A stretch of 64,000 nucleotides of DNA. It comes from Bacillus sp. HF117_J1_D. GTDB taxonomy: Bacteria > Bacillota > Bacilli > Bacillales > Bacillaceae_C. Of the stretch, positions 17,805-27,230 are shown piece after piece (the first letter of the stretch is position 1; each line of letters opens with the position of its first letter). Location: positions 139,053 through 203,052 of the forward strand of contig JAABNQ010000001.1 in the NCBI GenBank assembly GCA_009928435.1, given 5' to 3'. The position numbers were made by a program, and so were the translations under genes. The notes under the pieces were generated by a model. The model was given only the letters and a program-made list of their open reading frames with translations, was not told where the DNA came from and did not search any database.

Positions 17805-19718
17805 CTATCTCATATAAACCCTTATGACAGACCCCTCTTCAACCTTTACGCCCGGATCCGGAGCCTGCTGAATCACCTTGGTTCCATCACCGCTGACTTC
17901 AAGCTTCAGGTCCAACATTTGCTGTAGGAGTTCTTTTTTTGTGAAACCTTTTAGGTTTGGCACAGTGACCATCTTCGGATCATTCCAATTCGTCTTTTTT
18001 TCAATCTGATTTTTTCTCGGTTTTACATCAAGAGCTCGCAACGAGTCCTCCATTATTCTTCCTACAATAGGCGCTGCAACTGTTCCCCCAAATTGAACTG
18101 TTCCTTTGGGATTATCCACCGCAGCATATATGACAAGCTGTGGGTCATCTGCAGGTGCGAACCCGATAAAAGACACGATATGATTATTTTCAAGATATCT
18201 TCCGTCTTTGGCTTTTTGGGCTGTTCCTGTTTTGCCGCCAATCCGATAATTATCAACAAATGCATTCCGCCCCGTCCCTTGAGCAACGACACTTTCGAGG
18301 GCATGGCGAATTTCTTTGGAGGTCTTTTCAGATATAACCCGCCTCTTGGCTACAGGGGTCTTTCTCATCGCTGTTGCCCCCGTAACGGGATCAACCAGCT
18401 CCTTCGCAATATAAGGTTGATAAAGCGTACCGCCATTCACCGCAGCTGCCACCGCCGTAACCTGCTGGATGGGTGTGACTGACACTCCTTGGCCAAAAGC
18501 GGTTGTTGCCTGCTCGACTGGCCCCACTTTATCCATTTTAAATAAGATTCCCGTCCCCTCTCCGGCGAGGTCAATACCCGTCTTTTGCCCAAAACCAAAG
18601 CCCTTTATATATTGAAAAAGCTTCTCTTTGCCCAGTCGCTCTCCCAGCTCTACAAACCCGGGGTTGCAGGAATTTTGGACAACTTCCAAAAAGCTCTGGT
18701 CACCATGCCCTCCTTTTTTCCAGCATCTAAGAGTTGCTCCGCCGACTTTCACTGAACCAGAATCATAAAAATGGTCATGTTCCAAATCGACTAGCCCCTC
18801 TTCCAATGCCGCAGCAAGGGTTATAATTTTAAAGGTGGATCCCGGTTCATAAGTACTCCAAATCGGCAGATTCCGATTGTATATTTCTTGGGGAACATCC
18901 CGAAAGCCCTCAGGGTCGAATGACGGCCTGCTTGACATGGCCAGAATCTCTCCACTATTCGGATCCATGGCTATCGCTACAATCCCATCTGGTCTGAATT
19001 GTGCTTCTGCACTATCGAGTTCTCTTTCCATAATGGATTGGATTTTTGTGTCAATGGTTAATTTTAAATCATATCCATCAACTGGTGCCTCAAAGTCATC
19101 CGACATATCCGGCATTCTTCTTCCTTTAGCGTCGGAAAAAAATTGTACAGAACCCCGTTTCCCTTGCAGTTCTTTATCATAATACAGTTCAAGGCCCATC
19201 AGCCCTTGATTATCTACGCCGGTAAATCCCAATACATGGGATAAGTAACGTCCAAAAGGGTAATGACGCTTGGAATCTTCTGCAATATAAACACCTTTTA
19301 TATCCAATGCCCTTATCTCTCTGGCTTTCTCGTAGGAAAGCTTTCTGCCCTCAGGAATACGCTCGCTGGAAGAATTTGCTGTCATGTGTTTGTACAATGT
19401 TTCTTTTGACACATTCAGAACTGGAGCAAGGCTTTCAGCGGCGGCAGCCGGATCCTCAATTTGCCTTGGTATGATATAGACAGTTGGTGCACTTTTATTT
19501 TCAGCAATCGGCACGCCATTGCGATCCGTTATTTTTCCCCTCTCAGGTTCAAAAGGGATATTTCTGCTCCACGAATCACGGGCCCGGTTTGTCAAGTCGT
19601 CCCCTAACACGAATTGCACGTATCCTAACCTCATATTGATGATTAAAAAAACGATAAGTCCAATCAGCAGGAAATAGGACAGTCTTTTTCTTACAGTTAC
19701 AGTTGAAACCCGCTTCAC
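17805..19718 (-). CDS. spoVD: Sporulation-specific class B penicillin-binding protein SpoVD
   Basis: 637 residues. A short basic tail and one transmembrane helix (about 13-30) precede the PBP dimerisation domain. The transpeptidase domain has EPGSTFK with the acylated serine at S294, an SCN motif (QNSCNPGF) and KTGTAQ. A single PASTA domain closes the protein (VTVPNLKGFTKKELLQQMLD). It crosslinks cortex peptidoglycan together with SpoVE. GTG start at 19716-19718 after GGGGGG. One PASTA rather than two, and the position next to pbpB, identify it as SpoVD. Confidence 0.96.
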   Translation of the reverse strand: MKRVSTVTVRKRLSYFLLIGLIVFLIINMRLGYVQFVLGDDLTNRARDSWSRNIPFEPERGKITDRNGVPIAENKSAPTVYIIPRQIEDPAAAAESLAPVLNVSKETLYKHMTANSSSERIPEGRKLSYEKAREIRALDIKGVYIAEDSKRHYPFGRYLSHVLGFTGVDNQGLMGLELYYDKELQGKRGSVQFFSDAKGRRMPDMSDDFEAPVDGYDLKLTIDTKIQSIMERELDSAEAQFRPDGIVAIAMDPNSGEILAMSSRPSFDPEGFRDVPQEIYNRNLPIWSTYEPGSTFKIITLAAALEEGLVDLEHDHFYDSGSVKVGGATLRCWKKGGHGDQSFLEVVQNSCNPGFVELGERLGKEKLFQYIKGFGFGQKTGIDLAGEGTGILFKMDKVGPVEQATTAFGQGVSVTPIQQVTAVAAAVNGGTLYQPYIAKELVDPVTGATAMRKTPVAKRRVISEKTSKEIRHALESVVAQGTGRNAFVDNYRIGGKTGTAQKAKDGRYLENNHIVSFIGFAPADDPQLVIYAAVDNPKGTVQFGGTVAAPIVGRIMEDSLRALDVKPRKNQIEKKTNWNDPKMVTVPNLKGFTKKELLQQMLDLKLEVSGDGTKVIQQAPDPGVKVEEGSVIRVYMR

Positions 19719-19749
19719 AAAAGGCCCCCCTCTTTTTACGGCTCGTTCA

Positions 19750-19778
19750 ACTATATGTCTTGTCCTGCCTGATTAGAC
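19750..19778 (-). promoter_or_regulatory. Candidate SigE promoter of spoVD
   Basis: The -10 is CATATAGT (19750-19757), six of eight matches to CATACAHT. A GTCTAATC -35-like block lies at 19771-19778 with a 13-base spacer. spoVD is SigE-dependent in B. subtilis. Confidence 0.4.
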
Positions 19779-19795
19779 CAGTGTTCACAGCTGAA

Positions 19796-22006
19796 TCAGT
19801 CTAAGGGAGCTTCTTCTTGACTCTTCTCTTTTTCAGATTTCTTGTTTTCAATCATTTCAGCTTGAGTGGCGAAATTGGCAACAAGATGGTCGCCTGCTGA
19901 TACTTTGGAGTTCGGCTTTATGTTTTGTTTTATCAAATAGCCATCCCCTACCATATTAATCTTCAATTCTGCCAGTTTGGCCACTTTGAGAACATCTCGT
20001 TTCGACCATCCTGTCAAATCCGGTATAGACAGATCACCGTCCGTCTGAATGACCACCTTCTCCCCTTTGATGACCCGGTCTCCCTGCTTCGGTGAATGCG
20101 AGAGAATTTGTTTTCCATTCCCAATAAGTACTGGCTTAAGGTCTTTTTTCTTTAAAAGCTCTGTCGCTTCTTGAACATTCATGTCCGTTAATTTTGGCAA
20201 TTCGGTGATAACCGTTTCCTCTTTCTTTTCAGGCTCAATGTTCAAATATTGAAGGCTGCTTTTCATGACCGGTTTAAATATTTCTGAAACGGGCAAAGCA
20301 CCGTTTTCATCCTGTTTAAGCTTTGGCTTTTCTACAACCACATACATCACCAGCTTGGGGTCATCCTTCGGAGCCATTCCGAGGAAAGAAAAAATATAAT
20401 TTCCCCTTCCCTGCAAATATCCACCATTTGGAGCAGCTATTTGTGCGGTTCCGGTTTTCCCTGCAACGGAATATCCATCAAGCTGATAAAATTGATTTCC
20501 AGTACCATTTTCCGCTGTAATGACGGTTTCTAGTATATCCCTTACTTCTTTTGCACTCTTTGGGCTTAGAGGCTTTCCGCTCACTTCAGGCTTCGTTTCG
20601 GTGATATCGCCGGTAGTGGTATCCACAATTTTATCTACCACATATGGTTTCATCATTTTCCCATCATTAGCTATGGCTGATGCTGCCTGAATCATTTGCA
20701 TGGAAGTCACAGTTGTTCCTTGTCCAAAGACGCTCGTTACTTTTTCAATCGGCCAATCATACAAAATTTTTCCGCTCGCTTCATTCGGAAGGGCAATGCC
20801 CGTTTTTTGGCCGAATTTAAACTTATCCATATAGTCACGCCAAGTATCTGTGCCCATTTTTTCTAGTAGATAGGCAAATCCGACGTTGGAAGAGCGTTGA
20901 ACCCCTTCCAGATAGGTTATTGGGCCCCAACCGTTTCCTTGATTGTGATCCTTGATTGGGGGTTGCTTATTGTTCAAATAGTACTTTCCGGATGGGAAGG
21001 TCGCATTCGGATTGAAGACCCCTTCCTCAACAGATGCTGCCAATGAAAATATTTTCATCGTCGAACCCGGTTCAAGTGAACTTTCAATCACTTCGTTATG
21101 CCAATTCTTTTCTATTCCTTCCCGAGTGACCGGATGATAGGTGGGACGCTGTCCCATGCCAAGAATTGCTCCCGTTTTCGGATCAGCAACAACAGCAAGA
21201 ATTCTCTCAGGTGAATACTTCTGATCTACTTTATTCATCGCATCTTCGAGAAAGGTCTGGATTTTTTTATCAAGGGTTAAATAAATATCTTTACCGTCCT
21301 TTGGCTCTTTGATCTGTTTTTTGGAGTTAGGCAAAATATAGTTCCAGACATCCCCCTTATATGTAAGGGTGCCATCCTTTCCAGTGAGCAATGTATTGTA
21401 GCTTTTTTCCAAGCCCGCTTTGCCGACGATTTCGGAAGATTTCTCACTAGTCTGTTCTCCTTGGGCATAACCGATCAAATGGGAGGCGAAAATACCGTTC
21501 GGGTAAAAGCGTTTCGTATCCTTAATAAAGCTAATACCTGGCAGCTTCAACTTTTCGATTTCTTCCTTTACACGATGGGAAAGATCCCGACCGGCCGGAC
21601 CAAATTCAACCTGTTTCCGCCCTTTTTTCGTCAGCCGCTCGTAAATCTCCTGCTCACTGAGCGAAATATGCTCCGAGAGTTTCTTAGCAGTTTCCGTTGG
21701 GTCTACCACGTGGCGCGGACGCTTCGGGTCCAGGGTGACTTTCTTATCCAATACTGCGATTAAAGTATAAGATGCAGAATCTTCGGCGATAACCTCACCT
21801 TCCCGGTCATAAATAGTCCCTCTCTTGGCTTTTAGCACATCAGACCGCTTATACAATTGCGAGGCTTTAGTAGCCAGTGCCTGACCTTTTACTTCTCCAG
21901 TATACTGGATGGCTATGAAACGAACAGCCAAGACAAAAAAAAGCAGCCCAAATATAAAAAATAACAGTGCTGCTCCTATGTTTCTATTTTTTTTTTGAAC
22001 ATTCAT
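19796..22006 (-). CDS. pbpB: Division-specific class B penicillin-binding protein PBP2B
   Basis: 736 residues, slightly longer than the 716 of B. subtilis. One transmembrane helix at about 11-32, then the pedestal domain with RGTIYDREGEVIAED. The transpeptidase motifs are EPGSTMK (S315), SSN (QRSSNVGF) and KTGTAQ. Two PASTA domains follow (ELPKLTDMNVQEATELLKKK and LSIPDLTGWSKRDVLKVAK). It is the septal transpeptidase that pairs with FtsW. Its ATG overlaps the ftsL stop in ATGA, a sign of translational coupling. Confidence 0.97.
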   Translation of the reverse strand: MNVQKKNRNIGAALLFFIFGLLFFVLAVRFIAIQYTGEVKGQALATKASQLYKRSDVLKAKRGTIYDREGEVIAEDSASYTLIAVLDKKVTLDPKRPRHVVDPTETAKKLSEHISLSEQEIYERLTKKGRKQVEFGPAGRDLSHRVKEEIEKLKLPGISFIKDTKRFYPNGIFASHLIGYAQGEQTSEKSSEIVGKAGLEKSYNTLLTGKDGTLTYKGDVWNYILPNSKKQIKEPKDGKDIYLTLDKKIQTFLEDAMNKVDQKYSPERILAVVADPKTGAILGMGQRPTYHPVTREGIEKNWHNEVIESSLEPGSTMKIFSLAASVEEGVFNPNATFPSGKYYLNNKQPPIKDHNQGNGWGPITYLEGVQRSSNVGFAYLLEKMGTDTWRDYMDKFKFGQKTGIALPNEASGKILYDWPIEKVTSVFGQGTTVTSMQMIQAASAIANDGKMMKPYVVDKIVDTTTGDITETKPEVSGKPLSPKSAKEVRDILETVITAENGTGNQFYQLDGYSVAGKTGTAQIAAPNGGYLQGRGNYIFSFLGMAPKDDPKLVMYVVVEKPKLKQDENGALPVSEIFKPVMKSSLQYLNIEPEKKEETVITELPKLTDMNVQEATELLKKKDLKPVLIGNGKQILSHSPKQGDRVIKGEKVVIQTDGDLSIPDLTGWSKRDVLKVAKLAELKINMVGDGYLIKQNIKPNSKVSAGDHLVANFATQAEMIENKKSEKEKSQEEAPLD

Positions 22007-22359
22007 CTATTCTCAACAACCTTAACATTATTCTCGTTCAGATTCAGGCCCAACTCCTTAGCTTTTCTCCAAACCCGCTCATATCTGCTAAGCTCGTCAA
22101 CTTGCATCGCTAAGTCATCGTTCACCTTTTCATGTTTCTGGATGTTTCTTTCCACATCCTGCACTTCTATATTCGTATCATAGACTGCAGCTTGAACTGT
22201 AATAATTTTTACAGCCATAAAAATTATAAAGGCAGCGAGAAGCAAATACAACAGTTTTTCTCCAGGACTTATTTTCACATGTCGCCGAACTGCTGTTTTC
22301 TGCACTTCCTTTTGCTGAACACTTTTATTTTGTTGGAGTTGTTGTGCCAAGTTACTCAT
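22003..22359 (-). CDS. ftsL: Cell division protein FtsL
   Basis: 118 residues: a basic cytoplasmic tail (about 1-35), one transmembrane helix (about 36-58), then an extracellular leucine-zipper-like coiled coil (VYDTNIEVQDVERNIQKHEK onward). FtsL forms the FtsLB-type bundle with DivIC and DivIB that activates FtsW and PBP2B. ATG at 22357-22359 follows GGGGGAAAG. It lies between rsmH and pbpB, as in all Bacillus dcw clusters, and overlaps pbpB by four bases. Confidence 0.95.
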   Translation of the reverse strand: MSNLAQQLQQNKSVQQKEVQKTAVRRHVKISPGEKLLYLLLAAFIIFMAVKIITVQAAVYDTNIEVQDVERNIQKHEKVNDDLAMQVDELSRYERVWRKAKELGLNLNENNVKVVENR

Positions 22360-22390
22360 TGACTTTCCCCCATTTCTGTCTGTTTTTGGC

Positions 22391-23323
22391 TTATAATTTT
22401 TCGGCTATCCGTAATTTTGCTGATCTCGATCGGTTATTGGCTGTCAATTCAGCTTCTACTGGTACAATTGGTTTTCTGTTAACTAGCTTTAGTATAGGTT
22501 TGTATTCTTCCGGAATGACTGGCAATCCCGGTGGAAGGTTTGGACCTTCGCTTGCTTCCTTAAATACATGTTTGCAAATTCGATCTTCAAGAGAGTGGAA
22601 TGTGATAACACTAATCCGTCCTCCAGAATTCAATAACTCGATAGCTTGTCTCAAAGAATTTTCAAAAACTTTCAATTCATCATTCACAGCAATCCGGATG
22701 GCTTGAAAAATCCGTTTAGCCGGGTGGCCACCCTTTCTCCGCGCGGGAGCCGGAATACTATCTTTAATAATCTCTACCAGCTCGCCTGTCGTTTGAATAG
22801 GGCGTTTTTTTCTTGTTGCCTCAATATTCCTCGCCACTTGCTTGGAAAATTTCTCTTCTCCATACCGAAAGAAAATTCGTACTAAGTCTTCATAGGGCCA
22901 TTCGTTCACAACATCATGGGCCGTGACGTCTCCATCCAAGTCCATTCTCATATCCAATGGTGCATCGTGGTGATAACTAAAACCCCGCTCAGGAGTATCC
23001 AACTGTGGTGAAGAAACTCCGAGATCGTAAAGTATGCCATCCACGCGCGTAATGCCCAATTCCTCTAATTCTTCAGCCAAATGCTTAAAATTGCTTTTTA
23101 CCAGAATCAATTGGTCCTTGTGTTCTGCCAGCTTTTTCCTCGCATGGACAATGGCCGTCTCGTCCTGATCAAAAGCAATCAGCTTCCCTTTACTTGATAA
23201 TTGTGACAAAAGGTATGAACTATGCCCTGCGCCACCTAATGTGCAGTCGACATATATACCATCCGGCTTTATATTCAGACCATCAACTGTTTCTTTAAGC
23301 AATACTGTTGTATGTGAAAACAC
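22391..23323 (-). CDS. rsmH: 16S rRNA m4C1402 methyltransferase RsmH
   Basis: 310 residues. The SAM-binding motif is [16 protein letters not shown] near the N-terminus. Further family blocks are [59 protein letters not shown] and [19 protein letters not shown]. It N4-methylates C1402 of 16S rRNA in the P site. The start is GTG at 23321-23323 with GGATGGTG upstream; the resulting [16 protein letters not shown] matches the family N-terminus. It is the second gene of the dcw transcript after mraZ. Confidence 0.97.
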   Translation of the reverse strand: MFSHTTVLLKETVDGLNIKPDGIYVDCTLGGAGHSSYLLSQLSSKGKLIAFDQDETAIVHARKKLAEHKDQLILVKSNFKHLAEELEELGITRVDGILYDLGVSSPQLDTPERGFSYHHDAPLDMRMDLDGDVTAHDVVNEWPYEDLVRIFFRYGEEKFSKQVARNIEATRKKRPIQTTGELVEIIKDSIPAPARRKGGHPAKRIFQAIRIAVNDELKVFENSLRQAIELLNSGGRISVITFHSLEDRICKHVFKEASEGPNLPPGLPVIPEEYKPILKLVNRKPIVPVEAELTANNRSRSAKLRIAEKL

Positions 23324-23366
23324 CTTTTAATTCACCATCCAAATCTATTTCGAAAGCTGGAGCATT

Positions 23367-23798
23367 CTATATATCGAAGTCAATCATATTCTCGGCTATT
23401 TCTGCAAAAGACTCTTCAGATGCTGAGAAATAGTCTTCCCATAAATCTTTGCTCCAAATCTCGAAACGACTAGATACCCCTAAAAAAACACATTCTTTTT
23501 CCAGTTTCGCATAGCCAAGAAGAGATGCGGGCAAATTAACCCTGCCCTGCTTGTCCAGTTCACATTCCACGGCCCCCGAAAAGAAAAATCGGGTAAAAGC
23601 ACGTGCGTCTTTCTTGGTAAGTGGGAGAGCTTTTAATTTTTCTTCGATCTGTTTCCATTCTTCCATTGGGTAGCCAAATAAACATTGATCCAGCCCCCGG
23701 GTAATAACAAACGAATCACCCAAGTGCTCTCTATATTTAGCAGGCACAATCAAACGGCCTTTTGTATCAATGTTATGTTGGTATTCACCCATGAACAT
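23367..23798 (-). CDS. mraZ: Transcriptional regulator MraZ
   Basis: 143 residues, the family length. Two SpoVT-AbrB folds each carry the DxxGR signature ([15 protein letters not shown] and [17 protein letters not shown]). The frame can be extended to a GTG at 23813, but [11 protein letters not shown] is the conserved start, giving ATG at 23796-23798. MraZ assembles into rings and binds direct repeats in its own promoter to regulate the dcw cluster. Four GTGG units lie just upstream with helix-like phasing. Confidence 0.96.
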   Translation of the reverse strand: MFMGEYQHNIDTKGRLIVPAKYREHLGDSFVITRGLDQCLFGYPMEEWKQIEEKLKALPLTKKDARAFTRFFFSGAVECELDKQGRVNLPASLLGYAKLEKECVFLGVSSRFEIWSKDLWEDYFSASEESFAEIAENMIDFDI

Positions 23799-23809
23799 GA
23801 CCTTTGCCC

Positions 23810-23854
23810 CCACTTTCTATAATAACTGTACCACAATCCCCCACTTGCCACCAC
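23810..23854 (-). promoter_or_regulatory. Predicted MraZ operator: phased GTGG repeats
   Basis: On the minus strand GTGG occurs with plus-strand positions 23851-23854, 23841-23844 and 23831-23834, exactly ten bases apart, and again at 23810-23813, 21 bases on. A -10-like TATTAT lies between the last two. Direct repeats of GTGG-type sequence at one helical turn are what MraZ rings are known to bind. Confidence 0.65.
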
Positions 23855-23900
23855 CATTTTTTAATGAATATTCCAGTGTTTTTAACATCGATTTTCGATA

Positions 23901-23938
23901 AAAAAAAAAGCCTGCTCCCAAGGAAGCGGCTTTTTTTC
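23901..23938 (-). terminator. Strong terminator between bshC and mraZ
   Basis: AAAAAAGCC(G)CTTCC and the G-rich arm GAGC(A)GGCTTTTTTTTTT form a stem with T tracts on both strands, so it can act in both directions. It lies three bases past the bshC stop. Confidence 0.8.
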
Positions 23939-23941
23939 CAT

Positions 23942-25570
23942 TTAAACTCTTATAATTTTATGTCTGCCGTCAAATTCATACGGCAAGTTTAGCAATCCAT
24001 CGATAAATTTCGGTCCGTATTCATTCAGATAATAGAAGATGTTCCAAATTCTTTCCTGAGGCTGACCATTGGGTCGGAGCATTTTCTCTACATAAATATA
24101 TTTATCCAGCTGGGCACGATGTTTCTTTGTCATGCTGTCTTCCACTTTTCTTTGTAAAAATTCCAGTTGCCTGATTTGCAGTGACAAGCTAGTTTCCGCA
24201 AGTTGAATATGTCCTCGGTCAATTTCCTCTACTTTTGCAATGATTTTCTGATAATGGTCCTTCAATTCTTCTTTCGTATCCTTTATCAATGACTCAAATC
24301 CGCCATCCTTAATAGAAGACAAAAAATTGTTTTGATCTTCAGCTGTTCCTTTTTCCAATACCTTCTCAATGGACAAATTCAAGTCAGCAAGATTTCGGTC
24401 CGTCGTTTTATCGAGGAGTGTCATATTGAGCCTCGGTACAATCGGCGGCATTTGGCTTTTCATTATCTGAAATGCAGGGAGCAATTCACCCCAATAGGCA
24501 ATTTCACCAGGCCCTGCAATAAATGCCAAGGTTGGAAATAACCATTCTTGCATAAGCGGGCGTGTGACGACATTATTGCTAAACCTTTCAGGGTATGATT
24601 CCAATAATTCAAATAGTTCGAGATCAGTAAATCTCAGTTCATTTGTCTTGCTGACAAATACCTTCTCAATTGGATCGAATTCCAACAGTTCTCGCTCGTT
24701 CTCATGGTAATAAAATAAGTTTGCTGCGTAATCATCCAGTTCAATCGCATTGGAAAAGCCTCTGCTTTGTTTCTTTCTTTGTTGAGCGAGCACAGCATCA
24801 GTGATCATCTGTCCGTCATGAATAACTCGGGAGAAAAATGGCTTTTCAAGCTGGCGAAGCTTCGGATCAGCAGAATCAATAAGAAGTAGGCCGGAATCTT
24901 TGAAGAAACACATGATTAAATAGGAAAAAAACTCAGTAAAAGTTCTTGTATTTGAGATGGCTTCTTCAACAACTGCTAGCATTTCCTTTGTATGAGAACG
25001 GTCACCAAAATACGAAAAAATTTGGCTAGTCCATGCTTGCATTTTCTCTTTATCGAAGACAATATGGGAAGCCATCCTTTTGCCTGAAAAAGCTTCGTGA
25101 TAATTCTTCTTTTTAACATTCTCTTTTTGTGGAGCGAATATATGATTGATTTCCAAATGGTCATGGTCTTCACCTGCAATCCAAAAAATTGGAACGACAG
25201 GCTGTCCTAATTCCTTTTCCTGCTGCTCAGCCAGTTTTATGATAGAAATGATTTTATGTATCGTATATAAAGGTCCAGTCAATAAACCAGCCTGTTGTCC
25301 GCCGATGACGACAACAGACTTGTTGTCCCTGAATTTTTCGAGTGAATGCTGGGTAGCAGCCGAGCTTGGAAACTTCTTCATATAATGATCGATGCATTCG
25401 GCGATTTCTTCCCGGGCAAAATCCCGTTCCATCAAATCACTATATCGCTGCCGATAAACTGTTTCTTCTTTTATATTATATTGAAAGAAATCTTCTACTG
25501 ATTCCATATCTTCAATGTAAAGCGAAGCAAAGCGATTTGTTGCCAAAACGGCAGCATTTTCCAATTCCAT
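23942..25570 (-). CDS. bshC: Bacillithiol biosynthesis cysteine-adding enzyme BshC
   Basis: 542 residues, the standard BshC length. The Rossmann core includes VVIGGQQAGLLTGPLYTIHK and PVFWIAGEDHDHLEINH-type sequence; a long helical coiled-coil stretch lies at about 430-500 (KELKDHYQKIIAKVEEIDRG). It adds cysteine to GlcN-malate, the last step of bacillithiol synthesis, the low-molecular-weight thiol of Bacilli. ATG at 25568-25570 follows AGGAAG. It sits between the DUF3397 gene and mraZ, as in many Bacillus genomes. Confidence 0.97.
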   Translation of the reverse strand: MELENAAVLATNRFASLYIEDMESVEDFFQYNIKEETVYRQRYSDLMERDFAREEIAECIDHYMKKFPSSAATQHSLEKFRDNKSVVVIGGQQAGLLTGPLYTIHKIISIIKLAEQQEKELGQPVVPIFWIAGEDHDHLEINHIFAPQKENVKKKNYHEAFSGKRMASHIVFDKEKMQAWTSQIFSYFGDRSHTKEMLAVVEEAISNTRTFTEFFSYLIMCFFKDSGLLLIDSADPKLRQLEKPFFSRVIHDGQMITDAVLAQQRKKQSRGFSNAIELDDYAANLFYYHENERELLEFDPIEKVFVSKTNELRFTDLELFELLESYPERFSNNVVTRPLMQEWLFPTLAFIAGPGEIAYWGELLPAFQIMKSQMPPIVPRLNMTLLDKTTDRNLADLNLSIEKVLEKGTAEDQNNFLSSIKDGGFESLIKDTKEELKDHYQKIIAKVEEIDRGHIQLAETSLSLQIRQLEFLQRKVEDSMTKKHRAQLDKYIYVEKMLRPNGQPQERIWNIFYYLNEYGPKFIDGLLNLPYEFDGRHKIIRV

Positions 25571-25661
25571 CTATGTACTTCCTTTCTCCTACTGTTTCAA
25601 TCACAAAGAAGTATAGCAAACTATATGAGGAAATGACATTTTCCTGCTTCAAGTCCACATA

Positions 25662-26057
25662 CTAGACGCTGAAAATCAAGCTTTTTGCCCTCGTTATAAT
25701 TCCAAACAAAAGGAGACTGATATAAAAAAACGAAAACATGAGAAAGTTTAGACGTAGGTAGCCAGCAAACACCTTCCCATAGATGATCTCCTCTCTTGTT
25801 TTCCAATGCAGGAGAGTGAAGAACACGGCTGTGACAAGCATGAATAATATAATGACAAACAAATAGGAGCTTTCCCATATGGCCATAATTAAAAAATGAA
25901 CGGATATAACCAGGACGAATGTAGTTAAATAAATGGCAGCATTTAGCGCCTTTTTATGATTCCTTGTTAATTGTTTAACGATCGTAAATACAAGAATGTA
26001 AAAAAGGAGTGGCACCGTGATGAATAAAGCTGCTGCTGATGAAAAAATAGTCCCCAC
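25662..26057 (-). CDS. DUF3397 family integral membrane protein
   Basis: 131 residues with four hydrophobic segments (about 5-27, 37-59, 64-85 and 103-123) joined by short basic loops (KQLTRNHKK, HWKTREE). No catalytic motif is visible. A DUF3397 gene is regularly found between panE and bshC in Bacillaceae, and I assign it on topology and position. GTG at 26055-26057 follows AGGAGATG. It begins nine bases past the panE stop, so the two are cotranscribed. Function unknown. Confidence 0.8.
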   Translation of the reverse strand: MGTIFSSAAALFITVPLLFYILVFTIVKQLTRNHKKALNAAIYLTTFVLVISVHFLIMAIWESSYLFVIILFMLVTAVFFTLLHWKTREEIIYGKVFAGYLRLNFLMFSFFYISLLLFGIITRAKSLIFSV

Positions 26058-26066
26058 TTGGCTCGC

Positions 26067-26960
26067 TCATCTCCTTTCCTGTTCAATTCCCTTGACCATA
26101 ACGTACGCCATTTGAATGGTCTTAAGCTTGGCACCCTTTCTTTCAGCCACCTTGAGGATATATCCCAATATCGCATCTATTTCTGTTTTTCTGCCTTCTT
26201 GGATATCCTTTAACATAGATGAAGTGTTGTGTCTTGTATTTTTGCAAATATCAATGACCCTATTAAAGGCTTCTTCTTTTTCCCCTAGCGGAAAGATGGA
26301 ATAAATCTCTTCAAACATGAATCTTAATAATTCGTAATAATACGGATTATCAACTAGGCGCCCGTTCTTTACCTGAAACACTACAGTCAGGGGATTGATC
26401 AACGCATTTGCCATCAGTTTGTTAATCAGAATGGTGCGATATTCCTTATAGAAGCTGACAGGAAATGAAGAATCGGTACTCATTGGAAAGTTTTTTTCCA
26501 GCTCATTGCTCCCTTTATAAACCGAGACGTTTGTTTGCCCTACTCCATTATGTGAGACAGTCCAGTCATTCAATCGCTTGGCACCGTGCTCCACTGTCGC
26601 AACCAAAATCGTCTCTTGCGGCAGAATATCCAATAGCTCCAGATGCCCCATTCCGTTTTGTATGAAGCATAGAGGTATGGCTTTTGGAGCTGATCTCAGC
26701 ATCGCCATTACCTCTGGTAAATCGTATTGCTTCACAGCCACAATCAAGATGTCTTGATCCGAGATGCCAGCGTCTCCAGGTACAGCATCGACCGGAATCA
26801 CTTTTTCTTCGCCGTCTTGAACACAAAGACAGATTCCTATTTCCTTGATTTTTTCTGCCTGTTCCTCACGTTTTGTAAAAATAGTCACTTCATGATTCTG
26901 TCCCAAATATGCCCCAAACAACAGGCCTATGGAACCTCCACCAATTATACCTACTCGCAT
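26067..26960 (-). CDS. panE: 2-dehydropantoate 2-reductase
   Basis: 297 residues. The N-terminal NAD(P)-binding Rossmann motif is VGIIGGGSIGLLFGAYLG. The ApbA/PanE blocks VAVKQYDLPEVMAML, CFIQNGMGHLELL and ATVEHGAKRLNDWTVSHNG follow, and the C-terminal helical domain has the active-site stretch LINKLMANALINPLTVVF. It reduces ketopantoate to pantoate for coenzyme A. This matches B. subtilis ylbQ in position. ATG at 26958-26960; the ribosome binding site (TTAGGTGATTGG) is moderate. The 270 bases upstream carry no clear gene. Confidence 0.92.
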   Translation of the reverse strand: MRVGIIGGGSIGLLFGAYLGQNHEVTIFTKREEQAEKIKEIGICLCVQDGEEKVIPVDAVPGDAGISDQDILIVAVKQYDLPEVMAMLRSAPKAIPLCFIQNGMGHLELLDILPQETILVATVEHGAKRLNDWTVSHNGVGQTNVSVYKGSNELEKNFPMSTDSSFPVSFYKEYRTILINKLMANALINPLTVVFQVKNGRLVDNPYYYELLRFMFEEIYSIFPLGEKEEAFNRVIDICKNTRHNTSSMLKDIQEGRKTEIDAILGYILKVAERKGAKLKTIQMAYVMVKGIEQERR

Positions 26961-27230
26961 CCAATCACCTAATTACTTAATTAAACTTACTATTATTGTT
27001 ATTTTATCAAATGAACATTCTCCAGCCTATTCCTTTTCCATAAAAAAAGTCCTCTTGCTGAAGCATTTTCATCATGCTTCCTTATCCTGTCAGGGTTCAC
27101 CGCAAACATCCCATTTAGCTTTACCCTACTCCGTATAAACAGGATGCTTTCTTGTACTAAAAACAATGTCCTTTGTCTCATATAAATTAAACCGGTCAAT
27201 CTTAAGGGTAGTCTCTTAATTCTAATGGGG
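26961..27230 (-). other. Unexplained leader or spacer upstream of panE
   Basis: No gene with a ribosome binding site is seen in either strand. On the minus strand GAAGCAT-GATGAAA-ATGCTTC forms a perfect seven-base stem. It is followed 11 bases later by a run of seven T, then about 70 bases before panE. GGGATGTTTGCGGTGAACCC just upstream also can pair GGG with CCC. It may hold a terminator for the carrier-protein gene or an attenuator-like leader of panE. Confidence 0.3.
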
